Below are positions 1 through 11,569 of a stretch of DNA of 64,000 nt, in pieces. The position numbers and the translations under genes were made by a program. Origin of the DNA: Macrocystis pyrifera (taxonomy: Eukaryota; Sar; Phaeophyceae; Laminariales; Laminariaceae). The number at the start of each line of letters is the position of its first letter. Position 1 is the first letter of the stretch. The notes beneath the pieces were generated by a model that was not told the DNA's origin, ran no database searches, and was given only the letters and a program-made list of their open reading frames with translations. The stretch spans positions 7,933,691 to 7,997,690 of the forward strand of contig JASSKH010000006.1 of assembly GCA_031763025.1 (NCBI GenBank), written 5' to 3'.

Positions 1-388
1 GTCGCGTGTGCCTCGAGGCACGAGGGAAGCATGAATGGGCTCCGTCTGGCCTCCATTTGTGGCTTCTGATAGAGTATATACGAGTTTATACGGGTCGTTC
101 GGCGATTGCAATATAATATTCAAGCGGTGCTTATTTTTGCGACCGGGCTTGAAGCTCAAAGAGGCAGGTAGGCAGGCTGAGCACCAACATTGTCGAGCTG
201 GCGAACCACGATCACGGTGAGCACCGGGCCTCACGCGAGGCGGGCGACGGGGTCCACTGTGGCAGAGAGTGAGGGAAGCTTTGCCCGGATCGAATCGGTG
301 GCGAGATCGTTACGAGAGGGGCGGGCGGCGTACGAGGCTGAGGGAGAAGCTCTGCTGTTTGATTTTTAGATTTTGTTATGGGCAGATG

Positions 389-1201
389 CCCAAATCAGGT
401 ATACCTGATCCGTTTGAGCCAAAATCAGGTACATGCTAAAGCCAAGTAAAAAACGCGCGCCACGAACGGTGTGATATCCATTACAATCCGGAAAAAAAAG
501 AATGCGCCTAAAGCATTAATCGTGCCACATGGCCTCCAAAATCTGAATTGTTTTGTTTTCTTCAGGGTGTAGGTACCACGGGCTCCACTTGGACCCTGCA
601 AAGAGTCACTATAAATATGCTTCGTTTCGCCACGGCGGGAGCGCCAAGAGTATTTACTCTGGCGCCCCCCCCCCCGTTGACAGCTTTAAAGCTTCCAGAC
701 CGTCCTCGCGGAACCGCCTGCTCGGCACGAAATTATCTCGACGAAACGCCGAGTGTCCATGGTGCTGTAAAGACTGCTGTGAACATAGAAAACAACAGTA
801 CACACAACAACTAACTGGAGCACATCGCACACCCCCAAAGGAGAAAAAGTGAAACCAGCGTACGCATGTATGCATGTATAATATACGTACTTTTACGTAC
901 GACGTACGAGTACAGAGTTTATACGTCAATACAGAAGAATTTCAACCGAGGGAGGGCAGAGGCATACGGAGAGAAAACACAGTTTAGTGTACGTATGGCC
1001 TCTCTGATTGGTTCAAAGTTGGCCAAAATCAGTTGAAAGCTAGACAGATTAGAAAAAATCAGGTGTACCTTGGCCTTTTCGTGCCAAAATCAGTTACAAT
1101 GTCAGCTTGGCCAATAGCAGGGCTCCTGGAGTGTGTTTTGTACTTGATTTCAGTATGTAACTGTTTTTGGCACGAAATGGCCAGGTATACCTGATTTTGG
1201 G
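389..1201. repeat. Fold-back segment with CAAAATCAGGTATACC-type ends
   Basis: The left end reads CCCAAATCAGGTATACCTGAT and the right end reads GGTATACCTGATTTTGGG, its reverse complement apart from one base. Inside, a second pair of arms (GTGCCAAAATCAGTTACA near 1079-1097 and TGTAACTGTTTTTGGCAC near 1155-1172) can form a smaller hairpin. The copy in A' spans 32587-33428. It looks like a MITE nested in element A. No coding frame is conserved. Confidence 0.45.
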
Positions 1202-1697
1202 AAAAAGCCTTTTTTTATTCTTTTCTTTTTGACCGGTGTATGGTATTCCAATCAGGCAGGAAATTATTACACGAAAGGGGACAGGGATTTTTTTTTCTTT
1301 CAGATTTTTTCGGTTTCATCGTTTTTTTTGCTGTGCTGCTGTGCCGTGCTGTGCTTTATCTTTCGTACATACGAGTACAGACACAGAGCATACCGAAAGA
1401 AGAAAATAAGTACCTTACCTGGGGTATGTACGTACGCACGACATGTGAGCGAGCGTAGCGGAAAACCGACCGCGACGCGAAGCGTATGTGGCGTCACAGA
1501 GCTGTTTTCTCCTGAAGCATGGCGGCGGGACTCTTGGCATATTATCAAGTCGCCAGTTTGCAACTACAGCAGTCATGAAAAACGGGTATAATTTTATATC
1601 ATGGACCTCTGGCCGCTTCGGATAATTTTATGTACTATTCCTTCCTGAGCGAGCGTAGCGGGCGGCGTAGGCCGCCCGCGGAGCGAAGCGCCTTGTA

Positions 1698-1762
1698 TTT
1701 ACCTATTTTCACTAACAATATTTGGTCCTATTTACTATTATTATGGTCCCCCGTAATAATAC
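1698..1762. mobile_element. MITE, TACGGGGGACC family, right-half copy
   Basis: The segment ends GGTCCTATTTACT...GGTCCCCCGTA, which matches the right end of the complete copy at 9682-9784. It is preceded by the family-specific ACTAACAATATTTGGTCC. The same half copy recurs in A' at 33921-33985. Confidence 0.6.
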
Positions 1763-1921
1763 AAGTGTGTGTTCTATCAACAATAAGTACTCCTGGTACT
1801 TACAAAATATCAAAATAGACGTACTTGTACCTGGTACCGATGTATTCCGTACAGCAGTTCCAGGTACTTGTACAGGTATGATGCAAAGTGTAAACCGTCG
1901 CAGGATAATATGTGATCGTCC

Positions 1922-1922
1922 G

Positions 1923-1969
<47 letters not shown>
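1922..1969. repeat. Poly(A) tract
   Basis: About 48 consecutive A. The A' copy at 34143-34179 has about 37, so the tract has changed length since the duplication. Confidence 0.95.
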
Positions 1970-1971
<2 letters not shown>

Positions 1972-3459
1972 AGCGCACATTATACCCAGTCTTTCAAGTG
2001 GAATATAGTCGGCCGGATCAGGTCAGAGGACCTGAGAATTGATCTCGCGTCGCTTTAGATCGGACCACCACAGCCTCGCACGATAGTGCGATGTGCCAGT
2101 ACGACCACGACTGCTTCGATGCGCCGTGTACGATTGCCAATTTATCCCTTCTAAACCTGAAAAAAAAAAAAAAAAAACATATACCTGGTACGTACTACGA
2201 TACAACAGCAGTATACTGCTGCATCATGATACGTACGACTTTCATCACACGAAAAAAATCATTGATTGAGAGTGTCTTGACAAACCCCGCGTGCTGTACC
2301 GTGCCGCTGAGAACATACTCACAACAGAGTGGCCTGGCTGGACACGCACACAGACACAGCACAGTGAACACCCGATACGCCTACTACCCGGGGAGAGCAG
2401 TTATTGTAACGATATCGACACAGCACGACACATGAGACAGCAGAGAAGGATGAAAAAATTCATCGTTTAGTAGTTTCATTGTCTCGTTCTCGCTTGCCTT
2501 TGCTTGAGCCCATGACCACGGAAACCGTCCACAGAACGATTGCCTCTGCCATGCTGGATAGACAGGATGCGACGATAAGAAGAACGAGTTGAAGGATGGG
2601 GGTAGCCAAGCGCAGACATCTCATGGAAAAATCAAGATCAACTCGCCCACGATTTCGGGGAGTCTCCGATAAAATTGCGGCATTTTTAGCACCCGGCGAG
2701 ACGGCGAGACTGTCAGGTTTTCGCGAAACGTCTAAAAAACCTGCAGCAGTTGAACCGCATGTACCGGGAAGTTGGTTGATCTGCCTACCTGCGTGTGTAT
2801 GAACAACGCTCCTGCGTGGCATTGTTGTCACGTTACCGTGTGACGCCTGCATCGGGATTATGCCGATGCTTATTTTCGGAGGGCTCAGCAGAACATCGAG
2901 AGCAGAACAGTCTATGTATACTCGTCATTACTCGCATTATCAGTGTTAAGTATTTTTTTTATAAAAAAAAAAAAAGTAGGATCGAAAAGCGCCACTCGCT
3001 AGCCTGCCTGCAGAAAACACGAACATCACCTCCTGTGCTGTTCGGATCACCTTCTGCTATTTTACAGGTGTGTGCTTGCTGTGTTTTTCATATATCAAGA
3101 GCAGAAGAGGCCAAGAACATGTACGATAGTGAGATTCATCAAAAACACGTACTTGTACGTCAAGACCTGCTGCAACATTTACAGGGAGTATTAAAAAATT
3201 TCCGGTGTCTTGGTGGTGTGTATGTCACGTGTGAACTGCTGTAAACCAACTTTCGACTGTCTTGTGTACCCCGGCCCTCACGTGTCGATCTGCTGTTTCA
3301 GTGCGCGAAATGGTACTGGCCGAAATCAATTGGAAATCGAACCAGCTGCAAGTATTATCGTCTCGTCGACCCTGGTGGCATCCAGGGGAGTCTCTGGCCA
3401 GTAGTCAATCGCGAGGGAAATAATGGAAAACGCGCGCGGTTCACGCAGCTTGCAAAGTT

Positions 3460-3780
3460 GAGTATCGACCGATCTGCCGATCGGTTGAACTCACAGCTGA
3501 CGTGCTTTCTTAGTTTCTTATAAAAAAAAAAAAAAGTATTACGCAGCTTGCAAAGTTGAGTATCAACTATTTAATCAGTCGAACTCACAGCTGACGTATT
3601 TCAAAATTTATAATTTGTTTTTTTTTAAATACGTCAGCTGTGAGTTCGACTGATCAAAAATAAATTGACCCCAATTTCAATTTAATTATTTCGTACTGGA
3701 AATAGAGAGAAATTATTTATTTTCCGTCTTCGGGCACACGAAATAGTTGATACTCAACTTTGCAAGCTGCGTAATACGCC
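3460..3780. repeat. 57-bp box array with inverted arm (end region of element A)
   Basis: A box beginning ACGCAGCTTGCAAAGTTGAG and ending GAACTCACAGCTGACGT occurs directly at 3465-3505 (diverged) and 3541-3597. Its two halves recur inverted at 3631-3650 and 3741-3775, so 3541-3780 can fold into a long interrupted hairpin. More boxes lie at 31945-32001, 35265-35320, 35425-35480, 35766-35822 and 35862-35920. A' carries one additional direct copy of the neighbouring 150-bp unit (35194-35342 and 35698-35844). Confidence 0.7.
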
Positions 3781-3876
3781 TCGTCTATATTCCATTTTTA
3801 CCGAATTTTACAAGTAATGTGATAAACCGAGCGCGCGTATTCTATATGTGATTCCTTGTCAAAGATATACCTGGTA

Positions 3877-6049
3877 GGCCAGAAGAAGTATTTGTACCAC
3901 AGGCACATTGCAGTATCAATCAAGACCACGAGTGGTAAAAAAAGTCGGGACGGAACGACACGGTACGGGAACGGGACAACCATGTGATATTTCCTTCCCG
4001 TCCGCGAATTCCCGACCCGCCTCGTCCTTGATTTATGTTCCCGCCGTCTAGGTACTATCCCGCCGTACACCGGAACGTGTCTTGTCCACGTCCCAACTAT
4101 TTGCCATCCCAGTGTTGTCTGCCCTTTAGTTGCCATCCCATCTCGACGTTCGCGCACAGTTTCTCCCATCCCGCATTTCACACCTACGGTACACACAAAA
4201 ACCTATACATTTACCTATTTTTACTAGCAATATTTGGTCCTAGTGTATTTACTATGGTCCCCCGTATAATACTGGGGCCAGGCTGGGGCAGTTTTTTTCC
4301 TTCAATAATATACCAAATCTATTGCATACACATACAATTTGATGCCCACCTCTCTATAGGGAAATGGAGTTGAGTTTTGATGCCCACTACCAAGCCACTA
4401 TTACGAGTTACTGTACGCGTAGTAAAATATTTTTTTCCAGGTCGTTCGATTCAAAATGTTATCGTCAACTACTTTTTTAGAACCACGTAATTTGAAGCCA
4501 GTACTCGTACAACGCTCGGATCGACATGAACCAACCACAACCCTGCTATCGGAACCATTCCGTCACAAGCCTGTCACATTAGCGTCCGTGGCCGTTTGAT
4601 AATATTCTGATTATCACCTCCAAAGGAAGTAAACTGCAGTGTAGTGCTGATATCCTCCATCACATATTAACAATGTTGTGGGCTTTTTGTCGAAGCCCTT
4701 TCCCACCCGACGTCGAGTCGAGCACCACCGAGTCCCCCGTTAACCCCTTCGCGATACGTAGCATCCACCGAGATACGAGGTACCAGGTGCACTCATTGAC
4801 AAGTATACCTCCATACGATAAAATGGCATTGATCCCGTTCTCGATATTAATAATCGAGAACTACGAGTACTAGTTAGGTACGAGTATCCTGAGGCATTTC
4901 CCTTTCACCCGGCTGAAATATAAGTTCGACTTTGAAATAGTGACACGAACTCCATTTTTTAATCGAATGGTATTTACTTTTTGCATACAAACGCGGACCG
5001 GAACCCCTCGCCGAGCCCGGTGCTCGGAATCCCGCGGCACACGTTGAACCACGCCGCTTCTGCTTCTGCTGACGACGCATGCCGAGGTCTACCCCCAGCG
5101 GTTGCTGATGTCCTCTATCGTCTTGGCGGGCCGTTAGTCGAACTCTCACATTCCTCCTTCTGAAACGCTGCGAGTGCGACTACTACGAATGATATTTACA
5201 CGGTAATCACATCCATAGCACCCATTTTGGATCTCAGCGGGGTGGACAGTATTTTCGTATAATACCCTTTGGGTGTAGCCAAGAGCGACTGGAACATGTA
5301 CGGTACCAATGAGATATTCCTACTTTTGATATACGTACCAGGTATTTAGACGCTGTTAATGCGACTGCTGCGAATGGTATACATACAGTGTTCATAGCAT
5401 CTTTGGGTGAGTCTCAGGGGTGTGGAGCATACTCGCACCGTTCGGAAGTAGCCCTAGACCAAGTACTGATTTTCCTGGTACCGTTTGGCCGATAAAGCGG
5501 CAGACAAAAGGTGTGTCTGTTTAATGGCACTACGGTGCGCTACGTATGCGAGGAAGGTATTTTCGTTCTACTTCGAAATATGATACGACTATGCGCATCT
5601 CATCGATTTGCTTTTTAACAAGTGGCGTCTGCAGTAGTACATTATTTTCCAAGTTATAGTCTACTACAACTACCCATCGACCTCGAGCATACCCAGCTAC
5701 CCAGTGCACACATTAAGTTCACTTTGCATCAACCATCTTCATTCAGAAAAAAAGTCCCAGGCGGTCAGCGTTAGAGTTACTACCGTATACAGTTCACAGT
5801 ATCGGGTACTGTATCGACAAAAAAACACGCCTACTGCTATAGGAAGCAGGCAGGAGTCACCCGCTCGCCTCCCTGGTTATACTTTCCATAAAACTCGCGT
5901 CGCAACCACCGGACTCGAACCCACCGTATCTCAGACTTTCTATCTTTTATTCCTATTATTATCCTTGTCATCCGACAATGTGTAGCATACATTTTTCAAA
6001 GTGGATCCCTCACAAGCATTATTACATCTGTGTTTAAATGCTATCCATG
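3877..6049. other. No gene seen; non-coding stretch
   Basis: Open frames here are short and lack splice-supported structure or recognisable domains. Visible items are the MITE half at 4208-4270, a TACCAGGTA word at 5336-5344, and a compositionally odd patch of CCCGTCC/CCATCCC at 3950-4170. I cannot support any coding feature. Confidence 0.5.
4208..4270. mobile_element. MITE, TACGGGGGACC family, right-half copy
   Basis: It reads ACTAGCAATATTTGGTCCTA...TACTATGGTCCCCCGTA, the same right half as at 1698 with about five differences. It lies just outside the right end of element A. Confidence 0.6.
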
Positions 6050-6121
6050 TGTGATAGGAGTGAAGTACTAATGGGCTATATATCGGCAAGAATAGCCCAT
6101 GAGTACTTCACTCATATCACA
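6050..6121. mobile_element. Head-to-head palindrome of LTR 5' ends
   Basis: TGTGATAGGAGTGAAGTACT is followed after about 20 bases by the reverse complement of the same LTR start, ending AGTACTTCACTCATATCACA. Both arms match the first 35 bp of the LTRs at 6937, 22470, 23202 and 51356. It is a fossil piece of that family and has no coding content. Confidence 0.7.
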
Positions 6122-6740
6122 TTCCGCGGACCCCTGTTTCAGACGGTCATCGAACTAGGAATATCTCGAGTTTTCAGCTCACCCGTGTTTCTTCCATATT
6201 TGCCAAGTAGGGTCCAAGTAGCAATGTCGCCCCGGACGACCGCAGAGTTATCGGCCATACATAGTGATCCTGACAGGATCGATTTCTCCTGACCTGTGTC
6301 CAGCTTTTGGTCAGTTTCCTGGTCCCGATGGTTTCGTTTTCTCCTTTTTCTTCTTTTCCTTTTTTTTTTGTTCGATGTCCCGCGTGCCCCTCTGCCCTCT
6401 GGCAAACGACACCACCTTTGATGTCGCCCCTGTTGGTCGAGTTGCACACGCTAGGGTTTCAGCCCGCGCTATCTACCACCTTGAATAGCACGCAATAGGC
6501 CGATCTGTTGTTCGTTGGGGGTGGGGGCGGCTATAATTGTTCCTATCGCCACCTGGCGTGGGCGAGGGCAGAGTCAGCCACGATCGAGCGGTGTTGACCG
6601 TAACCCTCATGTTCGCGGGGGAATTGCACGGCAAAGCCGAGGTACCGGGAGGGTCCACGCGGGGGCTTATACGCTGGGCGAGGAGACCCTGAGGTTCCTA
6701 TCTTCTAACGTGTGGAGGACAGGAGAACACTCGTTAGGGC

Positions 6741-7421
6741 ATGCCACACCTGGGGTCCGTATCCACGCATGGTGTTTGGGTCTTATTACGAGGGTGGGGG
6801 GGAATCTATAGCCTCATTTCTTTTGTTTCGAATAGCCGCATCTTCGACCACCTTTTCCTGATCGGTTGGGATGAGCTTTGTAATTGTCCTTCAACCATCT
6901 TATGGTCTGCATATACGGCTATTCAGGGTGGGCTAATGTGATATGAGTGAAGTATTCATGGGATATAGATTTAGACAACATCGCCTGCAGTATTATGGTC
7001 TCAGGACTACGGGAATGATCTAAATAATGGATTATCCCGTCGGACATTTCGTTTGTAGAGAGTAACGTTCTTTCAGGGGTGTATAGTCCGTTAGACGAGA
7101 CTAATGTTCCTTAACGGAGATAGGACCATAAATTGAGAAGTTCCTACATTATTAGCAGAAAAGTGATCGGTAGCCATAGGAAAATTCTGTAGGAGTATAC
7201 TTCCGATAAGAGGAATTTAGGAGAGCTTGTGGCGTGTGGTGGGACGAGTATATCTGGGTGTCGAGTCCCTTCCCCCTACCTCTCACTTCTCTACCAGAGC
7301 ACCTCTTCAGCTCTCGCCATCAATAAAGAAGATCTAAATAAGAGGAAACGAAGCACTGCTTCCCAGCTGCCAGATACACCTGCGTCCCTTACCCTTACCC
7401 TACCTCGGCCATCTCTTCACA
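6741..7421 (+). mobile_element. TRIM-like LTR element: partial internal region plus 3' LTR
   Basis: The LTR runs 6937-7421 (485 bp), from TGTGATATGAG to CTCTTCACA. The preceding 6765-6936 matches the internal region of the complete element at 22470-23640, including TTGGGTCTTATTACGAG and the final TTCAGGGTGGGCTAA. The matching 5' LTR is not intact; only the palindromic LTR-end piece at 6050-6121 lies upstream. The LTR carries AATAAA near its 3' end. It is non-coding and old. Confidence 0.8.
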
Positions 7422-10229
7422 CCTACCTAAATATACAACACGGCTGACGGCCTTCAGCCTTTTAGATTTATTGGCGTGGTCTACCATTTTTTTGTGTTGT
7501 CGTATAACGGTGAATTTTAACCCATACTCTATCTCCAATGTTATTATGCACGGATGCCTGTATGCCGGATTATCAAGAGTTCGGTGTTCTGAAAGCATCG
7601 TAATTTTAGCTACCGAGAAGAGGATTTGTCCCTTTGAATATAAGCTTTCTGCTTGGGTTGTCAACGTCGTTTACTCTCATTTGATACCGGGATAAAGCTG
7701 ACAGCCTTGGTCAGGAGGGTGGCACCCGCCTTAGTCAGGGTAGATTAGAGGAGCCAGGTTTATTACTCCAAGTCTTAGTTTCTTCTGGGGGGAGAGAAGT
7801 AGAAGTGAGTGCCTAATGATATTAAATAGTACTAGTATTTGAGAACAGCATTATCAAAACAACACATTGATGTGGACAGCGGGATTTCGGTAGATGCTTC
7901 TAAGGGAGTGCTCAAGGAGGGAATTGGTCGTTTTGTGGTGGGTGAGATGGAGGGATGTTGGTTGTGGCAGTCTTCGTGTGTGTCACATCGGTTTTGATTT
8001 GTCGTATGATACTGCTGCGCTTTGGTTCTGGAGAGTTCTTCGCTTTCTGTTCCTCAGTCTTTTTTGGAACAACACTACACATTGTCGGATGGCAAGCATA
8101 AACATGAGTAAGATATTTACATTCACCATTTCCGAATCCTTGCCTCTCCGTCGTCCTTAGACCCGACCTGCGTTCAGCATTTCGAAATCCCCCCCTCTCG
8201 TGCGTCCTGGAGAATGCGACTCTTTCCGGCTCGTGTGCTTACCATACGTGCCCGGGGATCTGCAGATCAGACATTTCGTACGTAATTACTTATCTCGTAC
8301 CGTAAGTTATTGTGCTGTTGCGCATTGCGCACGTACTGCTCATGTGCTGCATTTCCGTCATTTCTTCAGCCAACTACTCTTCACACGAACAAAGCACCTA
8401 CCGAGTACGTAGGATTCAATAAATCTGAGCGGCAGCGAGAGTTGTTTTCGATTAGAGCAGCAGTACGTGGCGATAGACGGAGAATGAACAAACGACTGCC
8501 GAGGGCCTAGAATTATATACTTTTGAGCAGCGGTGAGAGTTGTTTTCCATCAGAGCAGGACGTAGCACTAGGCTGAGAATAGAAGAACTGTCATGTTTCC
8601 GTAATGCTGCCGCAGAGAAGACCTGCCGTAAGTACTTATCCTTTCTTTCTGTCTCGTAATTTCCATAATTTGTGCTATACGCACATACATCTGTTTTTAA
8701 TAACACGCGCAAACGCCAACAGGTTTTTCTTTAGTTCGAAAGTGCTGACACCACCTCGTAGGCATTCCATCTCGTACCACTGCATTTCCGTATTTTCCGT
8801 AATTACGTATGTGTACCCATGAAGTGCAGCAGTAGTATGAAGAGTTCTACATGCAGCAGTAGTAAGTATTAATAGTATATGGTCTTCTTCCTCACTACTG
8901 TTTCAACCCTTGCACGCCTCTGTCTTATAAGCTTGATCCGGGGTGGTCATAGAGGAAGCTCTTCTCCTCCCTCCCCACAATAAGCATGTCTTGTGCTGTG
9001 TGGTAATTTCTGCTGCAGCAAATAAAACGGTACATCGACTGGGTGGTGTGTTCTTGTGAGGGCTTGATCCGAGGGACCAATAACCAAAGATCTGTTTTTC
9101 AGGAGTTGGTTGTGGGTCAGGGGCGTATCAATCCTTCATTTTGAACGAATGTGATTTCTTCCAGATGATGCAGCGTTGTTTTCGTTGTTTTGTTTCCAGG
9201 GTAAAATCTTTTTGGCGTACCACATCGCTGAAATTCTCCAACTAGCTGACCATATTTCTTTGGCGTAACGGGGATACCTTTTTCATGTAAACCGATCACA
9301 TATGCCCGTTTTTGTCGTGAAGTTTGTTTGTGATTGGACTTCTGAGCAACAGTGAGATGACTACTGTTATTACTTTTAATATTAACAATCAACTACCGAG
9401 TACGTACGTAGGACTAGATACTTCTGAGCAGCAGTGAGAGTTATTAAAATTACAGCAGTACGGTGCAAAAAGCATTAGGATGAGAATGAAATAACTATCA
9501 TTTCGATAGACTACTGGAGTACAACCCTTTCAAGCCTCTGCCTTATAACCTAGATTCGGGTGGTTGTAGAACAAGCTCTTCTCCTCCTTCCCCACTATCG
9601 ATTTCGCTGAGCTCGTGTTGTGCACAATGAGGACGTTCTTGTCATGTCCTACGACATCGCCAAACGGCTAAATATTAATATTACGGGGGACCCTAGTAAA
9701 TAGGACCAAATATTGTTAGTATGAATAGGGGAGTATATAGTTTTTTGTGTATGCCCTAGGTCCTATTTACTATGGACCCCCGTATATCGAACATATTTTC
9801 ACAGCAGTGGACTATACCAGATAGAATACAAGGTGAAACACTCTTTTTGTTTACCTTGGAGAGAGAGAATATTTTTTTGTATCCCCTCCCTGCATTCTGC
9901 ACTCCAGCTTAACATTTTTTTTCCCGATCTTTCGCACAACCTATTATTTATGTTTACCCTAATTTTTTTGCTCCCTTCCGGGAGGCGTCGTGTATAACCT
10001 TGATCCGGGGTCGGTCACAGAGCAGGTTCTCCCCCCGCCTCCCCGCTGTTGTGAAGTATAAAAAAGAAACTGCCTGGTGTGCACTACTACTTGGTACTGC
10101 AGTACAGCAGCGGACACACTGGCTGGTGTGTTGTTCCTTTGATGTCCCTGCGTGTTATGTTTTGGGGGGAGATTGACTCCTTTAGTACTACTGCAGTCAC
10201 GTGTTGAGGACAAACCACATGAATTCCTA
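7422..10229. repeat. Intergenic DNA with a low-copy repeat (cttgatccggggtggtc family)
   Basis: No gene is supported. One repeat of about 65 bp, GCTTGATCCGGGGTGGTC followed by AAGCTCTTCTCCTCC, occurs at about 8928-8985, 9540-9600 and 9995-10055. A second box, GAGCAGCAGTGAGAGTT, occurs at 8429, 8526 and 9426, so the stretch is a patchwork of duplicated segments. A 91-codon minus-strand frame at 9117-9392 has no support beyond being open. Confidence 0.5.
9682..9784. mobile_element. MITE, TACGGGGGACC family, complete copy
   Basis: A 103-bp element with inverted ends of about 26 bp: left TACGGGGGACC...AAATAGGACC, right GGTCCTATTTACT...CCCCCGTA. The outermost TA is consistent with a TA target duplication. 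There is no coding capacity. Partial copies lie at 1698, 4208, 31433 and 33921. Confidence 0.8.
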
Positions 10230-10275
10230 TTTTGGGGACAAACCACATGAAATTAGAGTGGTTTATCCCCAAAAA
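10230..10275. repeat. Perfect-looking hairpin
   Basis: TTTTGGGGACAAACCAC at 10230-10246 pairs with GTGGTTTATCCCCAAAA at 10258-10274, one mismatch apart, around an 11-base loop. A second GGACAAACCACATGAA lies just upstream at 10208-10223, so the left arm is duplicated. Function unknown; it may be a small MITE end. Confidence 0.6.
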
Positions 10276-10669
10276 CGCACTATAGAAGCACCGGAGTATT
10301 TTGTGTGTGTTTTGTTGTGTGTTTTTTTCATTGGGTTTGTTGATGATTTGTCTCAAATTCGTCATATTCGCTTAACGGGTGAGGGTTGCTTCGTTCGATG
10401 CTCAAATACTCATCAGATTGGATGACACGACCGTTGTTGTAGCCCGCCCGCCTACGCCCGCTTATTTTTTCTGGAGTCTTCGTTGTCCGTGTTTGTGTCC
10501 GACGAAATGACTGTGTTTTGAACCAGGGTTTCTCTTTTTGGTGTAATTGCTGAAGAGCGATGTTTGTTGGGTTTTTGGGGACAATGGGAAACCATAGTTT
10601 TTCTGTTTACTTTCGCTTTACAACCTGAGTGCGTATAGATGCTTTCTGCATTACCTGTCGTGCCGCAGA

Positions 10670-10960
10670 GCGTAGATTAGTCTGTTTTACCTGCCGTGGG
10701 TTGTATGGGACGAGAAAATAGCACACCCCCCTCGAACGGTATATTACATCTTTGCTTTGGCTTTCTTCGATTCGTCGCAGGGGGACGTAGATAGATTCTC
10801 GGATAGCGTAGATTTATTCTCCCGTATCTGTCCTGGGCTGTACGGGACAAGAGAGTATATTACTTTTCTCACGAACGGTATATTATGCATTATCATGGCA
10901 TTGGCTTTTTTCATTCGTATCAGGCGAGGATTCTCAGTTGCCGATCGTACGAGTCTCGCT
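10670..10960. repeat. Diverged tandem duplication, about 136-bp unit
   Basis: The unit GCGTAGATT...GGGACRAGA...CGAACGGTATATTA...TTGGCTTT...TTCG appears first from about 10670 and again from about 10806. The copies differ at many positions and by small indels. The stretch 10276-10670 upstream shows nothing I can name. Confidence 0.65.
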
Positions 10961-11393
10961 TTGGTACACTGGTGTGTTTTGTGGGGGCAGAGATTTTTGG
11001 CATGACCCGAGGGTGGTGTGCGGCAGAAATTAGGGAAGAAAACCTTTTTTTTTTCGTGCTTTTGTCATTGCCTACGGGAACATTCAAAATGCGTCAGGGA
11101 CCATTAATATCTGAAACAGGAGGACATCTTTTTCGAACAGTTTGTATCATCTCATCCTAAACGGACCCTTGGCATGGTAAACTGCCGTTTGCAGCAGATT
11201 AGCTGTCCGTTGCGTGCGGAGATTGGCTTGGTCGGCGGCCCGTCACTTTCGATGTCACGGGCCTTCTTTACATCATGCTTTACGTCAGGGATCAACAGCA
11301 GAACCTGTTTTTACTGGACTTATTTCGAGCATAGATCGTTGCGTCTGCATCAACGGTTCCTTGGCATCGTAAACTGACGACGTGCCTTAGCCG

Positions 11394-11569
11394 TTAACTG
11401 TGGGTTGCCTGCGGGTCTTAGCGCGGGCCTTAGCGTTGCCTGTGGGCCTTAGCTTCGTCGGAGGCCCCTTGAAGGCCTCTCTTAACTGTGGGTTGCCTGC
11501 GGGCCTTAGCGCGGGCCTTAGCGTTGCCTGCGGGCCTGAGCTTCGTCGGAGGCCCTTTGAAGGACTCTC
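11394..11569. repeat. Tandem repeat, 88-bp unit, two copies
   Basis: The unit starts TTAACTGTGGGTTGCCTGCGG at 11394 and again at 11482 and ends near GAAGGMCTCTC. Copies differ at about five positions. Each unit itself contains two short GCGGGCCTTAGCG-like subrepeats. Confidence 0.9.

Larger units (their letters stand above)
1..3876. mobile_element. Element A, copy 1 (non-coding, long inverted ends; left end outside window)
   Basis: This stretch is repeated almost base for base at 32199-36014 (roughly 97 percent by eye, with small indels). Its right end, read on the minus strand from about 3869, matches the left end of the second copy at 31857-31950, so the complete element has inverted ends of more than 100 bp beginning near TATATCTTTGACAAGG. 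No reading frame is kept between the copies, so I see no transposase and call it a non-autonomous DNA element. A 196-bp segment at about 3037-3232 is absent from the second copy. Alternative: a segmental duplication that merely contains nested inverted repeats. Confidence 0.5.

Noticed and set aside
2460-2852. 130-codon minus-strand frame in element A
   Set aside because: The A' copy differs by a 4-bp insertion that changes the frame midway, so it is not maintained.
5890-5935. tRNA T-arm-like GGGTTCGAGTCCGGTGG on the minus strand
   Set aside because: No matching D arm, anticodon arm or acceptor stem upstream; at most a tRNA-derived fragment.
9117-9392. 91-codon minus-strand frame with protein-like composition
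   Set aside because: No domain, no second copy, no splice or start context; may be chance.
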